Below, one piece after another: positions 43,642 to 55,548 of a stretch of DNA of 64,000 bases. Position 1 is the first letter of the stretch. Every line of letters begins with the position of its first letter. The notes below the pieces were generated by a model. It did not search any database. It saw only the letters and a list, made by a program, of their open reading frames with translations, and was not told the DNA's origin. Position numbers and translations under genes: made by a program. The DNA comes from Neovahlkampfia damariscottae (Eukaryota; Heterolobosea; Selenaionea; Neovahlkampfiida; Neovahlkampfiidae), in contig JABLTG010000047.1 of the NCBI GenBank assembly GCA_016618085.1, positions 1 through 64,000 of the forward strand, written 5' to 3'.

Positions 43642-46520
43642 ATGAACATTCAAGAAGAAAGCGCCACCAGTACATCTTTCAGTGGTTTGGATTCATCTGC
43701 TCAAGAACAAGAAATCTGGGACAGACTAACATCTCAGTTTTTCAAAGTTGAATCTGAATTACAATTAATATCCGTTTTATCGTTCGTCATTTTATTTGAT
43801 AATTAACCTTTCATCTATTTATTAGTACCAAAATATCACAAAGAAAAAAAACAGGAAAAGAACAAGGAATTCTTTGCTTAGCCAAAAAAAAAGGAACTTT
43901 AAGAAATAAATCAGCCGAAGTAGTTTTATATGAAGGTACTTTTGATAACTTAAAAGAAAAGAAGAAATATCAATTAAAAAAATTAACCAAAATAGAAGGT
44001 GGAAAAGATGAAAAAGAAATTGAATTTACATTACATATTGGAGTTGTTAAGTTTCATATCAGTTGTTACAATACAGATCAAAAAAATATATTTTTATGGA
44101 ATTTAATACAAATATCAAAAGAAACTTATAATAATATACCTGAATTAATAAACCTAACACATACAGAATTATCAATTTATGGTAATAAAATAATCTAACT
44201 TACAAATAAAGCTACAACTGATGAAATAACTCAATCATCAGATCAAATTGTATCTGAAATTGAAGATAGTAATACATTCAAGTTTATTTAATATTTTCAT
44301 AGTTTCAAATCAAAATTTTATTTCAGAAGAAGAAGAAATTTTAATGAACAAAATTTTAGAAAGATATAATCTTGATATTAGTGAATCACAACACTGTATA
44401 ACAGTTTTAAATACAGAAGTTGAAAAAAAAGATATTGTATTAAAAAAAAAATAAAAAAACTAAAAATAAAAGGAAAATATACATGAAATATTATTAAAAC
44501 AAGAACAATGGAATGGTGTAATTGGTCAATTAACAGTAGCAGAAAGACAATTAAATTTTATGAAAGGATGGTTAACAAAATATAATGAAAGATTAGGAGT
44601 AAAACTTAAAAAAAATAGAATTAATCAAATTTAGAAAATGAGAAGAGAAATTGAACAAATTGAAAGTGAAAATAATTTAATGGAAACTCAAATGAGAAAC
44701 TTTTTAGATTTAGAAAATGAAATATTAAATTTAATTGTAATAATAATGATTACTTTAATATTTTTAAAAGAATCGATTAGAAATATCCAATGAAACTGAA
44801 GAGAATTTAAAAAAATCATTTGATGATATTAATGGATTAAAAGATATATTAACATCATTAGAATATTTAGAAAATGGTATTGATGGAATATATGAAAATG
44901 ATATGCAATTAATGATATTGGTTCAAGAAAGAAAGAAAGTATTTGAACAAAAAAGATTTGAATTAGTCAAAAGATTTAAAGATTTTTTAAAAAAGTTATT
45001 TTTTAAATTAGGAGATCAAATAATAAAAGATAAAAAACCAAGAGAAGAATTAACATTAGATAAACATGATAAAACACATGAAATATTATTTTTTAAATAT
45101 AAACCATTAATGAAATCATCATCTATTGCAGATAAAGATGGTTTTAAAGAATTAAAAGAATCATATTGTCAAGCAATGCATATTCCTTATAAAAAAGAAA
45201 TTACAGAATATTTTAATGAAATTAAGATTGATTTAAAAAAAATAAAAGAATCAAAATCACATCATTTTTTATTAGGTGATAAAAATAATTATGAAATTGA
45301 ACATATAATTGATTCAGAAAGAATTGATTTTAAATTTAAAAATATTATTTTAACATTATCTGATGTTTTATTAAATGAACAAGTATTTTTATCTGAATTC
45401 TTTCATTTAAAAAATGAAATTGAAAAAGAAGAAATGTTAATCATTATTTTTAAAGGTTTAGATTCAAAATTAGAAAATTTAATTGATTATTTTGATAAAA
45501 AATTAGATAGATGTTATGGTTTATCAATGATGACTATGATTCAAAAATCAAATCAATCAAAATATTTAAATGATTTATATGATTATTTAATTAAATTATT
45601 AAAAGAAATGTTCTCAAAATATTTGGAAAAACAGATTGATTCAATTAAAAAATATACATGTACAATTAAACATGTAAATATTGTACCTTATGTTTCAAAA
45701 TATTATTTATTTGTTCAAAAATTAAATGAATCATTAAATAATATTGTTAATAAGAAAAAGAGTGATCAATCACAGAATCAGTCTCAAAATCAATTTCATC
45801 AAACTCAATCCCAATCCCAATCCCAAACCCAGTCACAATCACAATCACAAGTATTAGAAACTGAAATATATTTTGATATGATTATTAAAGAAATCTATTC
45901 ATCTATTGATAAATTAGCACAAACAGATTTAAAACATTCAAATTCATTTAGAATGAAAAATTATTATTTTCTTCTACAAACTATACCAGATTCAAGAAAA
46001 ACTGAAATTGAAAGTTCAAAAAAAGTATATGAACAAACTAAATTAGATTATATAATATGGTTAATTAAATCAAAATTTAATGAATTATTTACATTTATTG
46101 AAGGAATTGGTTTGATATTGATTTTATTCATTATTTTTAGATCAATTTGTTTCAACAACAGGATTTGATATTGAAGATATTGGATATCAAACTCAATTTT
46201 CAAAACAAAGATTATTAATGATTACATCACAATATGATACAACTTTTGAAATTGTAAAAGCATTATTAAATATAAAAAAAAGAATGGAAAAACATTTATC
46301 TGTTAAACAAGGTGAAAATGAGATTTGTATAAAACATAATTTATTTAAAATATGTTGGACTTATCTTCAACAATATTTTGAAGAAACTTATCAAAGATTT
46401 GAATCAAACGTTTTAAAATGTTACCATCTTTCTTTATCTCCTTCTTCAAAAATTATACATGATTCATTTAAACAAGTTGAAGAAAGTGAAGTTTCAACAA
46501 AAAAGAATTGGTTATTTTAA
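43642..46520 (+). CDS. SEC3: Exocyst subunit SEC3/EXOC1 (877 aa)
   Basis: Exons 43642..43781, 43826..44181, 44212..44268, 44303..44436, 44473..44598, 44635..44736, 44771..46109 and 46141..46520, with introns of 30-44 bases. The N-terminal PH-like PIP2-binding domain (GILCLAKKKGTLRNKSAEVV, then KKYQLKKLTKIEGG) is followed by coiled coil and the exocyst helical bundles (HEILFFKYKPLMK, SYCQAMHIPYKKEI). A Gln/Ser-rich low-complexity insert lies near residue 630. SEC3 marks exocytic sites on the plasma membrane. ATTGGTCA ends one base before the ATG. The stop codon overlaps the stop of the minus-strand neighbour. Confidence 0.88.
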
Positions 46521-46979
46521 TCATCTAAAAAAAATACTTCTACTTTATAAATTTTATTCTTTTTTTTCATTTTTGTTGAATGCTTCATCAACCATTTCAC
46601 TCATTAAATTATTTCTTTTTTTTTTTAATTTTGATTTATGTTTTACCTTCCTTCTTTTGGTGAATTGATTTCTTTTTTCGAAAAAAATGTTAAACTCTTT
46701 GAAAAATAGATTTACCAAATTCAAGTTCACTTTTTGATTTTGTCATACCTACTTCTACTTTAAGGTCTGGTTGTGAACGTTTTCCTTTAAAATATTGTTA
46801 TTTTACACTTTAAAAACCTGTATGCTAAACAAAAAAAAATATATGTTAAAATGAAGAGAAAAAAGTACATCAATAAAATCTTCTCCTGTTTTTGATTCCA
46901 TTTCTTCTACAAAATCTTCATACAAATCAAGGTTAGATTGTGTTGGTTTCAAATGTTTTTCTGCGTCGTTGTTGGACAT
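46517..46979 (-). CDS. Small acidic protein, function unknown (102 aa)
   Basis: Model (minus): 46979..46869, 46824..46818, 46784..46716, 46671..46647 and 46613..46517. The frame works only with a 7-base second exon (CATACAG) between two good introns, so confidence is moderate. The product is hydrophilic, starting MSNNDAEKHLKPTQSNLDLY, with EDFVEEMESKTGEDFID and MSEMVDEAFNKNEKK further on. No family is recognised. CCAATCA lies about 17 bases before the ATG. Its stop codon overlaps the SEC3 stop on the opposite strand by three bases. Confidence 0.45.
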
Positions 46980-47038
46980 ACTGGTGTGACTGTTTGATTG
47001 GACAAAAAAAAAAAGAAAAAAAAACCGTTTTATCTATT

Positions 47039-47984
47039 TTAATCAATTTCATTGACTTCAACATCCATTTTTGTTTTTTTTTGATCATTTTCTTGGTTGT
47101 CTTGAGTCAATTTTCTTTTGTTTGTGTTTGGTTCAAAGATGATATGTTCTGCATCTTCAATTTCTGAAACATTCAAGTATTCATAGTCATCTGACTTTTT
47201 AACAAGAGTGAGATATGGATTTATGACAGGTTCAACTATTTAAAATGAAAAATTAAAAAAATATAAAAATTACTCTTTGTTGGAGAAGATACATGTTCTT
47301 TTCTTTTACTCAACTCAATTCCATGAATTTTTGTTAAACTTGTTTCAATTTGTCTTTTTTGTTTTGTTTTCATTTTCTGTAAAGTCAATTGATCTTTGAT
47401 AGTTTCATTGAATATTGGTGAAAAACTATATGAGTCTAAAAATATGAATACAACAACTTATTACATTTTGGTGGTAAAGGTGGACAAAAATTTGGTATTT
47501 TTGGAACGTCTTCATCTTCGTTTATATTTCCTGAAGAATTGCTTGTTGGTGGTTGTAATGGTGTTCTATTTTTTATTAAAGGTAATCTAGACCTTTTCTT
47601 TTTTGGAAAGTTTGGAATATCTACCATTTTTTAATTCTCTTTTTTTTTTTACCAATATCAAATGTGGTCAAATTATCATGATGATTGAATTGAGAACAAT
47701 AGTCAAACAAATCATTAAAGTTAAAATCATAATCTTTCAGAGCTCCTACTACATCATGAAAATTACATTCATTTCTACCACACAAATTGGAATATTCTGC
47801 GCTTCTTTCTCCAATTTTTTGTAAGACTATTTTTTCAGTAAATATAAATTAATATACATTTTTGTAGAAGTTCAACCAGAATACTCATAGCATTCTTTCT
47901 AATTCCATGATAACCAAGTAAATTACATACATCCGCAATTACTTTTTTAGATGTTTCATTTGCAAATTCTTCTTCTGAGTTCAT
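47039..47984 (-). CDS. TAF8: TFIID subunit TAF8-like histone-fold protein (271 aa)
   Basis: Exons (minus) 47984..47858, 47826..47653, 47620..47465, 47435..47274 and 47235..47039, with introns of 29-38 bases. The N-terminal ~95 residues form a bromodomain-associated histone fold: VIADVCNLLGYHGIRKNAMS, then LQKIGERSAEYSNLCGRNEC and DVVGALKDYDFN. A proline-rich segment follows (IPNFCPPLPP), as in TAF8, then a Lys/Glu-rich tail. No PHD finger is present, which argues against TAF3. TAF8 pairs with TAF10 in TFIID. The third exon begins with an ATG-like context that can be mistaken for a separate gene. ATTGGTCA ends two bases before the start. Confidence 0.65.
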
Positions 47985-48040
47985 TTGACCAATAATATCA
48001 TTCCAAAAAAAAAAAAAATTATTTTATTTCATTGAAAGAA

Positions 48041-48678
48041 TTAAGTTGAGTGCCTAGATTTCCTTGACATTCTATTCAATTGTTTGTTTACAAAAAAACT
48101 TGAGTCATTTAAATCTTGTCTTATTTTTTCCAATTCCTCAATACTTTCAATTGAACTTGAGTTGACTTTACATGATAAATTAAAAATAAATATTCAATTA
48201 CTTAAGTTGATATAATAAGGATGAATCAAAATTGTGAATTTGTTCATCAACATTGACTGTATTTTTAAAATATCTATTCCATAGGTTTTTAAAACTGGTA
48301 TCATGATTGCTGATATCAAATTTGAAGAAGACTCTGGATTTGTACAAAATGCTATGAGAAAGAGTATTTTCATTTCAGGAAAGAAAGGGATAAATCCATG
48401 AATAACGTAATGAAAAATACTCTCCATTAATAAAAATATTCCTATGAAACTCCTATGAATAAAAGTGAAATATATTTGATTTACCAATATTTCAACCTAA
48501 AGTATGAACATAATATCTAAAAAATCAAACCATTGTTTTGAATAAACCATATTTTCATGTTGAATAGATTTATAAGAATGAAATACAGAATATACAGTGC
48601 AATGAAACCTAATTGTAAAAATAAAAGAAATTCTTACATCACAAAGGATGAGACGAAGCATCTGGTTGCGTAAAACAT
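48041..48678 (-). CDS. REEP/Yop1/HVA22-family ER-shaping protein (168 aa)
   Basis: Exons (minus) 48678..48638, 48608..48531, 48496..48485 (12 bases), 48452..48202 and 48165..48041. The second intron has a GTTTGA donor. With the 12-base exon the reading becomes SKQWLKYWSFIGIFLLMES, exactly the TB2/DP1/HVA22 signature (QWLxYWxVxxxFxLxE). This is followed by FIPFFPEMKILFLIAF and CTNPESSSNLIS. Hairpin membrane segments of this family curve ER tubules. The C-terminus is a short charged helix. CCAAT lies five bases before the ATG. Confidence 0.82.
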
Positions 48679-48812
48679 TTTTATTGGTTGGAGATGTAAC
48701 GAAAAAATTCTGTTTTGAAGTTTTTCTAAAATTATTTTAATATTTTCACATAGCAGAGATCAAATTTAAATCCCAGAAAATTGGTCCAATCAAATACCAC
48801 GAACAAATCAAA

Positions 48813-49256
48813 ATGAGTGGAGGTGAGAAAGAAAATTGTTGAATTTAATTTGTCTCTTAGTTTTTAAAAGATTTAGTGTTTTAAATAAAAGGTTAACTAA
48901 AATGAAAACAAATGCGAACAAAGCAGTCTCCTCAATTCCAGAAAAAAGTAAAAGACCAAATAGCACAAAATTAACTTTTTCAAGTGACAAAAGAAGGTGT
49001 TTCAAATTTAAAAGATATGATAATCCTTGAACAAAAATTTGTTCAAGAATATATCAAAGAAAAAATTGGAGGTGTTTCTTATCAATACAAAAAAGCACTT
49101 TTTGATTATGTAAATATATTTAATTATTTTTAACAGTTATTCAAGGTTAAACCAAATTCTCATCCACAACTTTTATTCCTTTTCAATTTTATTTCAGTAG
49201 TTTTTGTGTTCAGCTTTTTCATCAATGGTTTGACACCAAGCATTGAATTAGTTTAG
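48813..49256 (+). CDS. Small basic protein with C-terminal membrane helix (115 aa)
   Basis: Model: exons 48813..48822 (10 bases), 48861..48983, 49015..49109 and 49137..49256. The donors include GTGAGA and GTGACA. The N-terminal half is Lys/Ser-rich. The C-terminal half has one hydrophobic helix (LLFLFNFISVVFVFSFFI) preceded by YKKALFDYLFKVKPNSHPQ. The topology recalls small tail-anchored ER proteins such as Sec61-beta, but the sequence is not convincing. The first two junctions are the least certain. CCAATCA lies about 20 bases upstream. Confidence 0.4.
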
Positions 49257-49447
49257 AAAAATTCAAAATAAATACTTTATTTCAAATAAATCTCAGAACA
49301 GAAATCTTAAAACAAAATTGAATAATTACTGAGAAAACTCAAAAGAAAATTGAAAAAAAAAAAACTTCAGGTTGATTGGCTAACTATAAATCACTTTTGA
49401 TTGATGTGTGACCAATCAATTTTCTTCAATTTGTTAAACAAACAAAC

Positions 49448-52400
49448 ATGAAAGTAATTACACTTTGCGTCTTGGCTTTACTCATTGTGTATTCTTTTGC
49501 GTTGTCACCAATTCAATATGGTACCTATGGTCCTAACAAAATATTTTGTTCCGTAACTTGTGGTTCAGATGGCCAACACAAAACAAACAAAAAATACATG
49601 TTCGATTCTCCTGAATACAAAGTAACATTTTATCTTCTAAAAATTATTTAGAGTTTATACAAAGAAGTTTGTAAGGGAAATTCTTGCAAAACTTGTGAAG
49701 AAGTTCTTAAAAGATCAAAAGGCAGAGTACCACAAAATGATTTGGATAAACTTGCTTCAGAAATATCAAGAGTCTGTGGTTCTAAGCCTCAAAAACCTCA
49801 AAAACCTCAAAAACCGCAAAAACCTCAAAAACCTCCTGTGTTTAACAAAAAAAAATATTTCAAGAGGAGATACTCAACTAATACTTTATCGGTTCACAAA
49901 ACAAGAGTACCTGACCATAGATGTGTTTGTGGTTCAAGTTATTCTCCTGTTTGTTCTATTTCAGGAAGAACCTATTCAAATGCTTGTTTTGCAAATTGTT
50001 TCAAAGATCCAATCAAAAAAAATGGAATATGTTTCAAAGTAAAACAAAACAAAAAAACAGCTTGTCAAATGAAAGCTTTTGGAAAATTTGGACAAAGAAA
50101 ACATTGTTGTACATGGATTCAAGAAGGAAAATCAAAATTGAATCTTAGATGTAAATGGTCTGGAGTTGCAAAATTCAAATTTATGATGAATCGTTGTCAT
50201 TGGAAAAGAATAGACAAACACACTCATCAAAAATATTGTTGTTCATGGATTAGACACCAAAAAGGAGACAAAAAAGTTGATCAACCAAAAAAATGTCAAT
50301 TTATTGGTAAACCACTTCAAAAATCTTCAAAACAAGGTTGTATTTTCAAAAAATATGGAAAATATGGAAAAAGAAGATACTGTTGCAAAAATACAAAATC
50401 TTGTAAAAGTGGAAAATGCTCAATGAGACCATTTTGTTCTTATAAAGGAAAAGTTTATTTATCAAAAGTTATCTCTGCATGTAGATGGTTACAACAAGGA
50501 AATACAAAAAGAAGACAATGTTGTCAGTATCTTTTGAAGTATACACATCCATACAAAAAATCTTTGACAAACAAAAAATTATTGAAGTGTAAATTTGTTG
50601 GAAAAAGAATCTTAAAAGTTGCAAAAAGAAATTGTTCATGGAAAAGATTTGGAAAGAATGCAAAAAGAAAACATTGCTGTCAATGGAAGAAAGTTTGTAA
50701 TCATTCAACTTGTTATCTTAAAAATGTCAACTGTAAATGGGTTGGTTGTGTAAAACACAGAAAAGTTCATAAAAGGTGTTCAAGATCAAATCATGGAACT
50801 GTGTGTTGCACAATTAAAAAATCATGTTTGTGTAACAGATGTAAAGTTGTTCATAGATCTTGTTCAATTAAAAGAGTAGGAAGAAGAAGAACAACCAAAT
50901 CACCAGTCAAAACAAAGACACATGTCAAATGTCATTGGAAGTTATACAACAAAAATCTCAAAAGAAGAATGTGTTGCACTTATAAACAAAAATGTTTTGG
51001 AAAACGTTGTAGTAAAAGAAAACTTGTATCATGTCGTTTCCATGGTGATGTAATGTTGAATCCAACATTAAAATGCAAATGGAAAAAACTTTCACCACAA
51101 CATTATAGAAAATTATGTTGCTCAAAAAAATGCTCAAATTGTCGAACAAAATGCCAATACAGAGGACCATTTGTCATCAGAAAAACAAAGACTACTTGTC
51201 ATAAAAGAAAATATTTTTCAAAAACAGCCACAAGACAAAGATGTTGTTCATGGACAGATGTTTGTGTTGGAAAGAAAAAATGTATTCCAGTAAACATTAA
51301 ATGTAAATGGAGTGGAAAAGTTACAAGAAAATTTGCACAAAAACAATGCAAATGGTCAAAGAATGGATTTGGAAAATTACAAGTTCAATGTTGTCATTGG
51401 AAAAATGTTTGTGTTGGAAAAGTTTGCAAACGTGAAAATAAAAAATGCAATTTTGTTGGTAAAATGTTAAGAGTTACAAGAGGTGCTTCATGCAAATTAA
51501 GAAGAATAGGAAAATATACTTTAAGAAGACAATGTTGTGTTCATAAAAGAGCTTGTCATGGAAAACATTGCACAACAAAACATTTAAAATGTGTCAACAA
51601 AGGACCAATAATTGCTTTTAAACATATTCGTAAATGCAAAAAATCAGCAAAAGGAAATAAAGTCTGCAATTCAATTGTTCAAAGATGTACAAATAACAAA
51701 TGTAAAGTTGACAACAAAATCAAAACAATTTATAACAAATCATGCAAAAAATTGAAATCAGGAAAAAGAAGATGTTGTAGATCAATTAGAAAATGTGTCA
51801 ACAAAAAATGTGGAAAAAAAGTTACAAAATGCAAAACATCAAAAGCATACTTTAGACAAGTTGGAGGTGAAAAATGCAAATTCAAATATTTTGGAAAAGG
51901 AAAGAAAAGACAACATTGTTGCAAAACTGTTCAATTTTGTTCACCAAATTCATCAGCTACTTCATGTAACAAAAAGAAACAATGTAGATGGGTTGGTAAA
52001 TCAAAGATTGTTGGAAAGATTTATTTAAGAAAAAAAAGAAAATGTTCAACAAGTGGAAACAAAAATATTTGTTGTACCGAACTTTTAAAATGTAACAAAT
52101 TCAGATGTATTTCACTCAAAAGTTCATGTCATGTTTCAAGAACAAAAAAAAGAGTATTCCTCAAAAACTTAAAATGTTCAGTTAAGAAAGGAATTACTAT
52201 CAAATCATTCAAAAACTCAAAATTTGTACATCCATTTGAAGATGCTTGGTTATTATTCTCCACAAAATTAGGTTCAGTGGCAATTAAAAATAAAAGAGTT
52301 GGAAAAACTGTCAAAGCAGTGGGTTTTTCAATTAAATCTGGAAAAACAACAATTGAAATACTTTCATCAAAATATGCTTTGATAAACAAAAGACACATTA

Positions 52401-52699
52401 TTTCAACAAAGAAATTCAAAATTCACAATGTTTCTGTTATAAAACATGGATCAACTGTACATGTTGCATTCAAAGGAGAAGCTACAATGAGAGTTAAATT
52501 TGGAAAACAATCAATTAAAAGAATGAACATTGCTGTTTCAAAAGTAATACCACAAAATATTAGAGGTTTATGTTCAGCTGAAGAAAAAATGAAAAAATCA
52601 AATAATTTATTTGTTGATTCAAAATGTTCACCTTCAACAATTGACCAATTTATTAAAGTTTGTCACAAAAATATTGCGTGTGTTTTAAGAAGATGCTAA
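49448..52699 (+). CDS. Secreted Lys/Arg/Cys-rich repeat protein with Kazal domain (1,073 aa)
   Basis: Exons 49448..49621 and 49652..52699. It has a clear signal peptide (MKVITLCVLALLIVYSFA), a short Cys-containing region, a K-P-Q repeat linker, then a Kazal-type module (CVCGSSYSPVCSISGRTYSN, with ACFANC following). About 15 repeats of 40-55 residues come next, built on C-x-W-K-x-F/Y-G-K, x-K-R-x-x-C-C, C-x4-C and C-x-W-x-G-K. The last ~170 residues differ and resemble a von-Willebrand-D-like fold (KKFKIHNVSVIKHGSTVHVA, IRGLCSAEE). The repeats are extremely basic and cysteine-dense, so they should be disulphide-bonded and could bind polyanions. A cyst-wall, adhesive or defence role is possible, but none is shown. 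CCAATCA precedes the ATG. Confidence 0.75.
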
Positions 52700-52795
52700 A
52701 GAAAAACTCTTTGAACAATAAAAGTTATTTTTAAAATACCTTCATTTTATTTATCCAATCATCGTTCTAACACTCTAAACCAAACAAAAACAGAA

Positions 52796-54668
52796 ATGAG
52801 TAATCAAGAATATTTGAATGTACCAAACTTTGATGAAGATGAATCACCTTTGTCACCAACAAGAGAACATTCAAATGCACAACTATTAGCAGAGTTTAAA
52901 AAAAGTTCACAAAGAAAAAGGAGTTATGAAAATTTAGATTTATTTTTTCAAAGAGTATATCAATACTTTATTGAAAAAGGGTTTTTATGTGTTGTATCTT
53001 TGAGAATAACCAAATTATTGTATTTTTTTTTTTTTTTTTTAATGTCATCCTAGGAGAACAGTTGTGATTTTAATTTTATTTAATTTTATATTTTTAATTA
53101 TAAATTGGAGTAATATAAGAGAATGTAAATCAAATGAATGTTTTAATTCAATTTCAAATATATTTTTACCTTCACTTTCATTATATAAATGGTTCATACA
53201 AATTTGTTCTCTATTTTTAATTGGATATTTTATTTATCAAATTATTAAATATTTTAAAGAAATTAAGAACTTTTATTCAATAAAAAAGTTTTATAATGAA
53301 GATTTAAAAATAGATGAAGATGAAATGAGAACAATTGAATGGAGTGAAATTATTGATAAAATTGTAAAAATACAAGATGTTATGAAATTATCAACACATA
53401 AAAAGTTAACATCTTTAGACATTTTAAATAGAATAATGAGAAAAGAGAATTATTTAATTGGTTTATTTGATAAAAATGTATTGAATTTATTTTCATCAAA
53501 TGATGAAATGGGTGTTGATGATGTTGGTATTGGTATTGGTGACACATCAAACCCAAACTCAAACTCAAACTCAAATTCATCCAATCAATTCTTATCTAAA
53601 TCATTATTATATAATTTAAAATTAATTTTAAATTTTACATTAGAAGAAGATGAATTTTTAATTAAAAAGGATTTAAAAGTTGAGAATTTGAAATATTTTA
53701 TTTTTAAATTAATCATTTTAAATTTAATATTATCACCATTCATATTTTTATATATTTTATTTGAAAACTTTTTAAAATATTTTATTGAATATAAGAATTC
53801 CAATTTATTTACTCAAAGTATATTATTTAATAGAAAATGGACAAGATTATCAAAATGGAAATTAAGACAATATAACGAATTAGATCATTATTTTAGATTT
53901 CGTTTAAATACATCACATAAATTATCAATTGAATATTTAAATCAATTTCCAAATCAATTTCTTTCAATTATTTTCAAATTTTTGAGTTTCTTTTTTTCGT
54001 CAATTTCAACTTTAATTTTATTATTTTCCCTTTTTCAAAATAATTTATTTAATTTTACCATTTTTGGAAATAATTTATTTTATTATTTGACTTTATTTTT
54101 AATATTTTCAAACATTTCAAAGAATTCAATTATTGAAAAAAATGAAAATTTTGATCCAAATAAAAAATTAAATGAAATTATGAAAATAATTGAATTTGAA
54201 CCAAATCATTGGAAAAATAAAGCACATAAATCAATAGTAAAAAATGAATTTGAATCAATGTTTCAATTTCATTGGAAGATTTTCTTTTATGAAATTTTTT
54301 CAATATTTTTGACTCCTTATATTTTATACACTTCAATTTTACCTTCAACTCAGAATATTTTAAAATTTTTAAAAGAATCAACTATTGAAATTAAAGGTGT
54401 TGGACATGTATGCATTTACTCTGCTTTTAATGTAAAAAATAAAATTGATGAAAAATTAGATGAAAAATTAGAAAATTCAATTCATAATTTTAATTCTCAT
54501 TATAGTCAAATGAATCAAACAGAACAACAAGAAGAAGAAGAAGAAGAAGAAAATGAACCATCAACTCCTGAGAATTTAGATGATACAAATTTAAATTTTG
54601 TAAAACTTAAAGATATGGAAAAGACAAATGAAATATTCATTGATTTAGATGAAAAAAATGATGAATAA
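52796..54668 (+). CDS. ATG9: Autophagy scramblase ATG9 (612 aa)
   Basis: Exons 52796..53019 and 53054..54668. The intron contains a T-tract of about 18-19 bases. The ATG9 core is clear: NLDLFFQRVYQYFIEKGF, then the first membrane helices, EDEMRTIEWSEIIDKIVKIQ, YNELDHYFRFRLN and FQFHWKIFFYEIFSIFLTPY. ATG9 is the trimeric lipid scramblase that seeds autophagosomes. An unusual Asn/Ser repeat (NSNSNSNS) and an acidic Glu-rich C-terminus are added. The core is on the short side for the family (human 839). Confidence 0.9.
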
Positions 54669-54697
54669 AAATGTATAAAAATAAAACAAGTTTTTTT

Positions 54698-55297
54698 TTA
54701 ATTTTCAAAATTTTGAAGTTCTACTTGAAGAAGTTCATGAACTTTTGCCAAGGAATTTCTTTGAAGGTCAGGTAACAATTCATTAAATGTTTGATCATAA
54801 TCAGTTGGTTTTTCACCATAACTATGCTTTTTTATTTTTTTAAAAAAAAAAAAATATAAACTTCTTACCATCATCATGTAGATCAAACCAAATCCTACAA
54901 AGTGTTGCAATACTTTTGAGTATTTCTTTTTTTTATCTTCTTGTTTCAGTTCTCTTCTGAACAATCTTGAAATTGGATTTTCAAACACTACGTTGTATAA
55001 AAATTCCATGAATATTCCTGCAACACTATTGGTTGATTTTGTTCAATAATTAAATTACAGTTCAAAGGTTACCTTGGATTCAAGAAAAAAAATTTGAATA
55101 GTAAGCTGAAAAAGCGAAAAGAAAAACCTGTTCTCCCTCCAAAAAGAATTCTAACTCACAAAATATTGATTTAAACTATGGTGTTCGTGAAATATTGAAC
55201 TAGAATCTGAAAAGTATGATGAATTTTCTTTTAAATTATAGAATCTTGGAAGTATTTCTTTTGTTTCTAAATTTTGTAACTTATATTTGTTATGCAT
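54698..55297 (-). CDS. Small membrane-associated protein, function unknown (160 aa)
   Basis: Model (minus): 55297..55156, 55127..55073, 55025..54869 and 54826..54698. The first intron has a GTTAGA donor. The last (42 bases) is in frame and stop-free. With these junctions a hydrophobic, Phe-rich helix pair (FSFRFFSLLFKFFFLNPSVA and VLQHFVGFGLIYMM) is flanked by hydrophilic ends. The C-terminal part, DYDQTFNELLPDLQRNSLAK, looks globular. No family is recognised. A shorter gene starting at 55009 behind its own CCAAT is the alternative. Confidence 0.45.
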
Positions 55298-55548
55298 TTA
55301 TTTGAATTTGTGATTTTTTGTCATTTTTTGAAAACCAATCCAAAGCAGTGAAAAGGGAATTAGATTCGTCAAAAAGACTGTTGAGATTGGTCATATTTTT
55401 CAAAATAAATCATTCATAAATTGACTAAAGAATTTGTTTAAAATGAGACCAATCAATGATAGTTATACAATTACAATTTAATTGGTCTATTTCCAACAGT
55501 AAACAACTCAAAAGGACTTTTTGAGTTTTAGAAGTAACAAAAACGTAA

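Noticed and set aside
47465-47627. Independent gene starting at 47627 (MVDIPNFPKKK)
   Set aside because: The histone-fold exons upstream join it in phase across 47621..47652, giving a TAF8-like protein with its proline-rich region.
55290-55394. Minus-strand 34-residue ORF beginning MTNLNSLFDESNSL behind an ATTGGTC box
   Set aside because: It looks protein-like, but I found no in-frame splice joining it to the next gene, so it stays a possible upstream ORF only.
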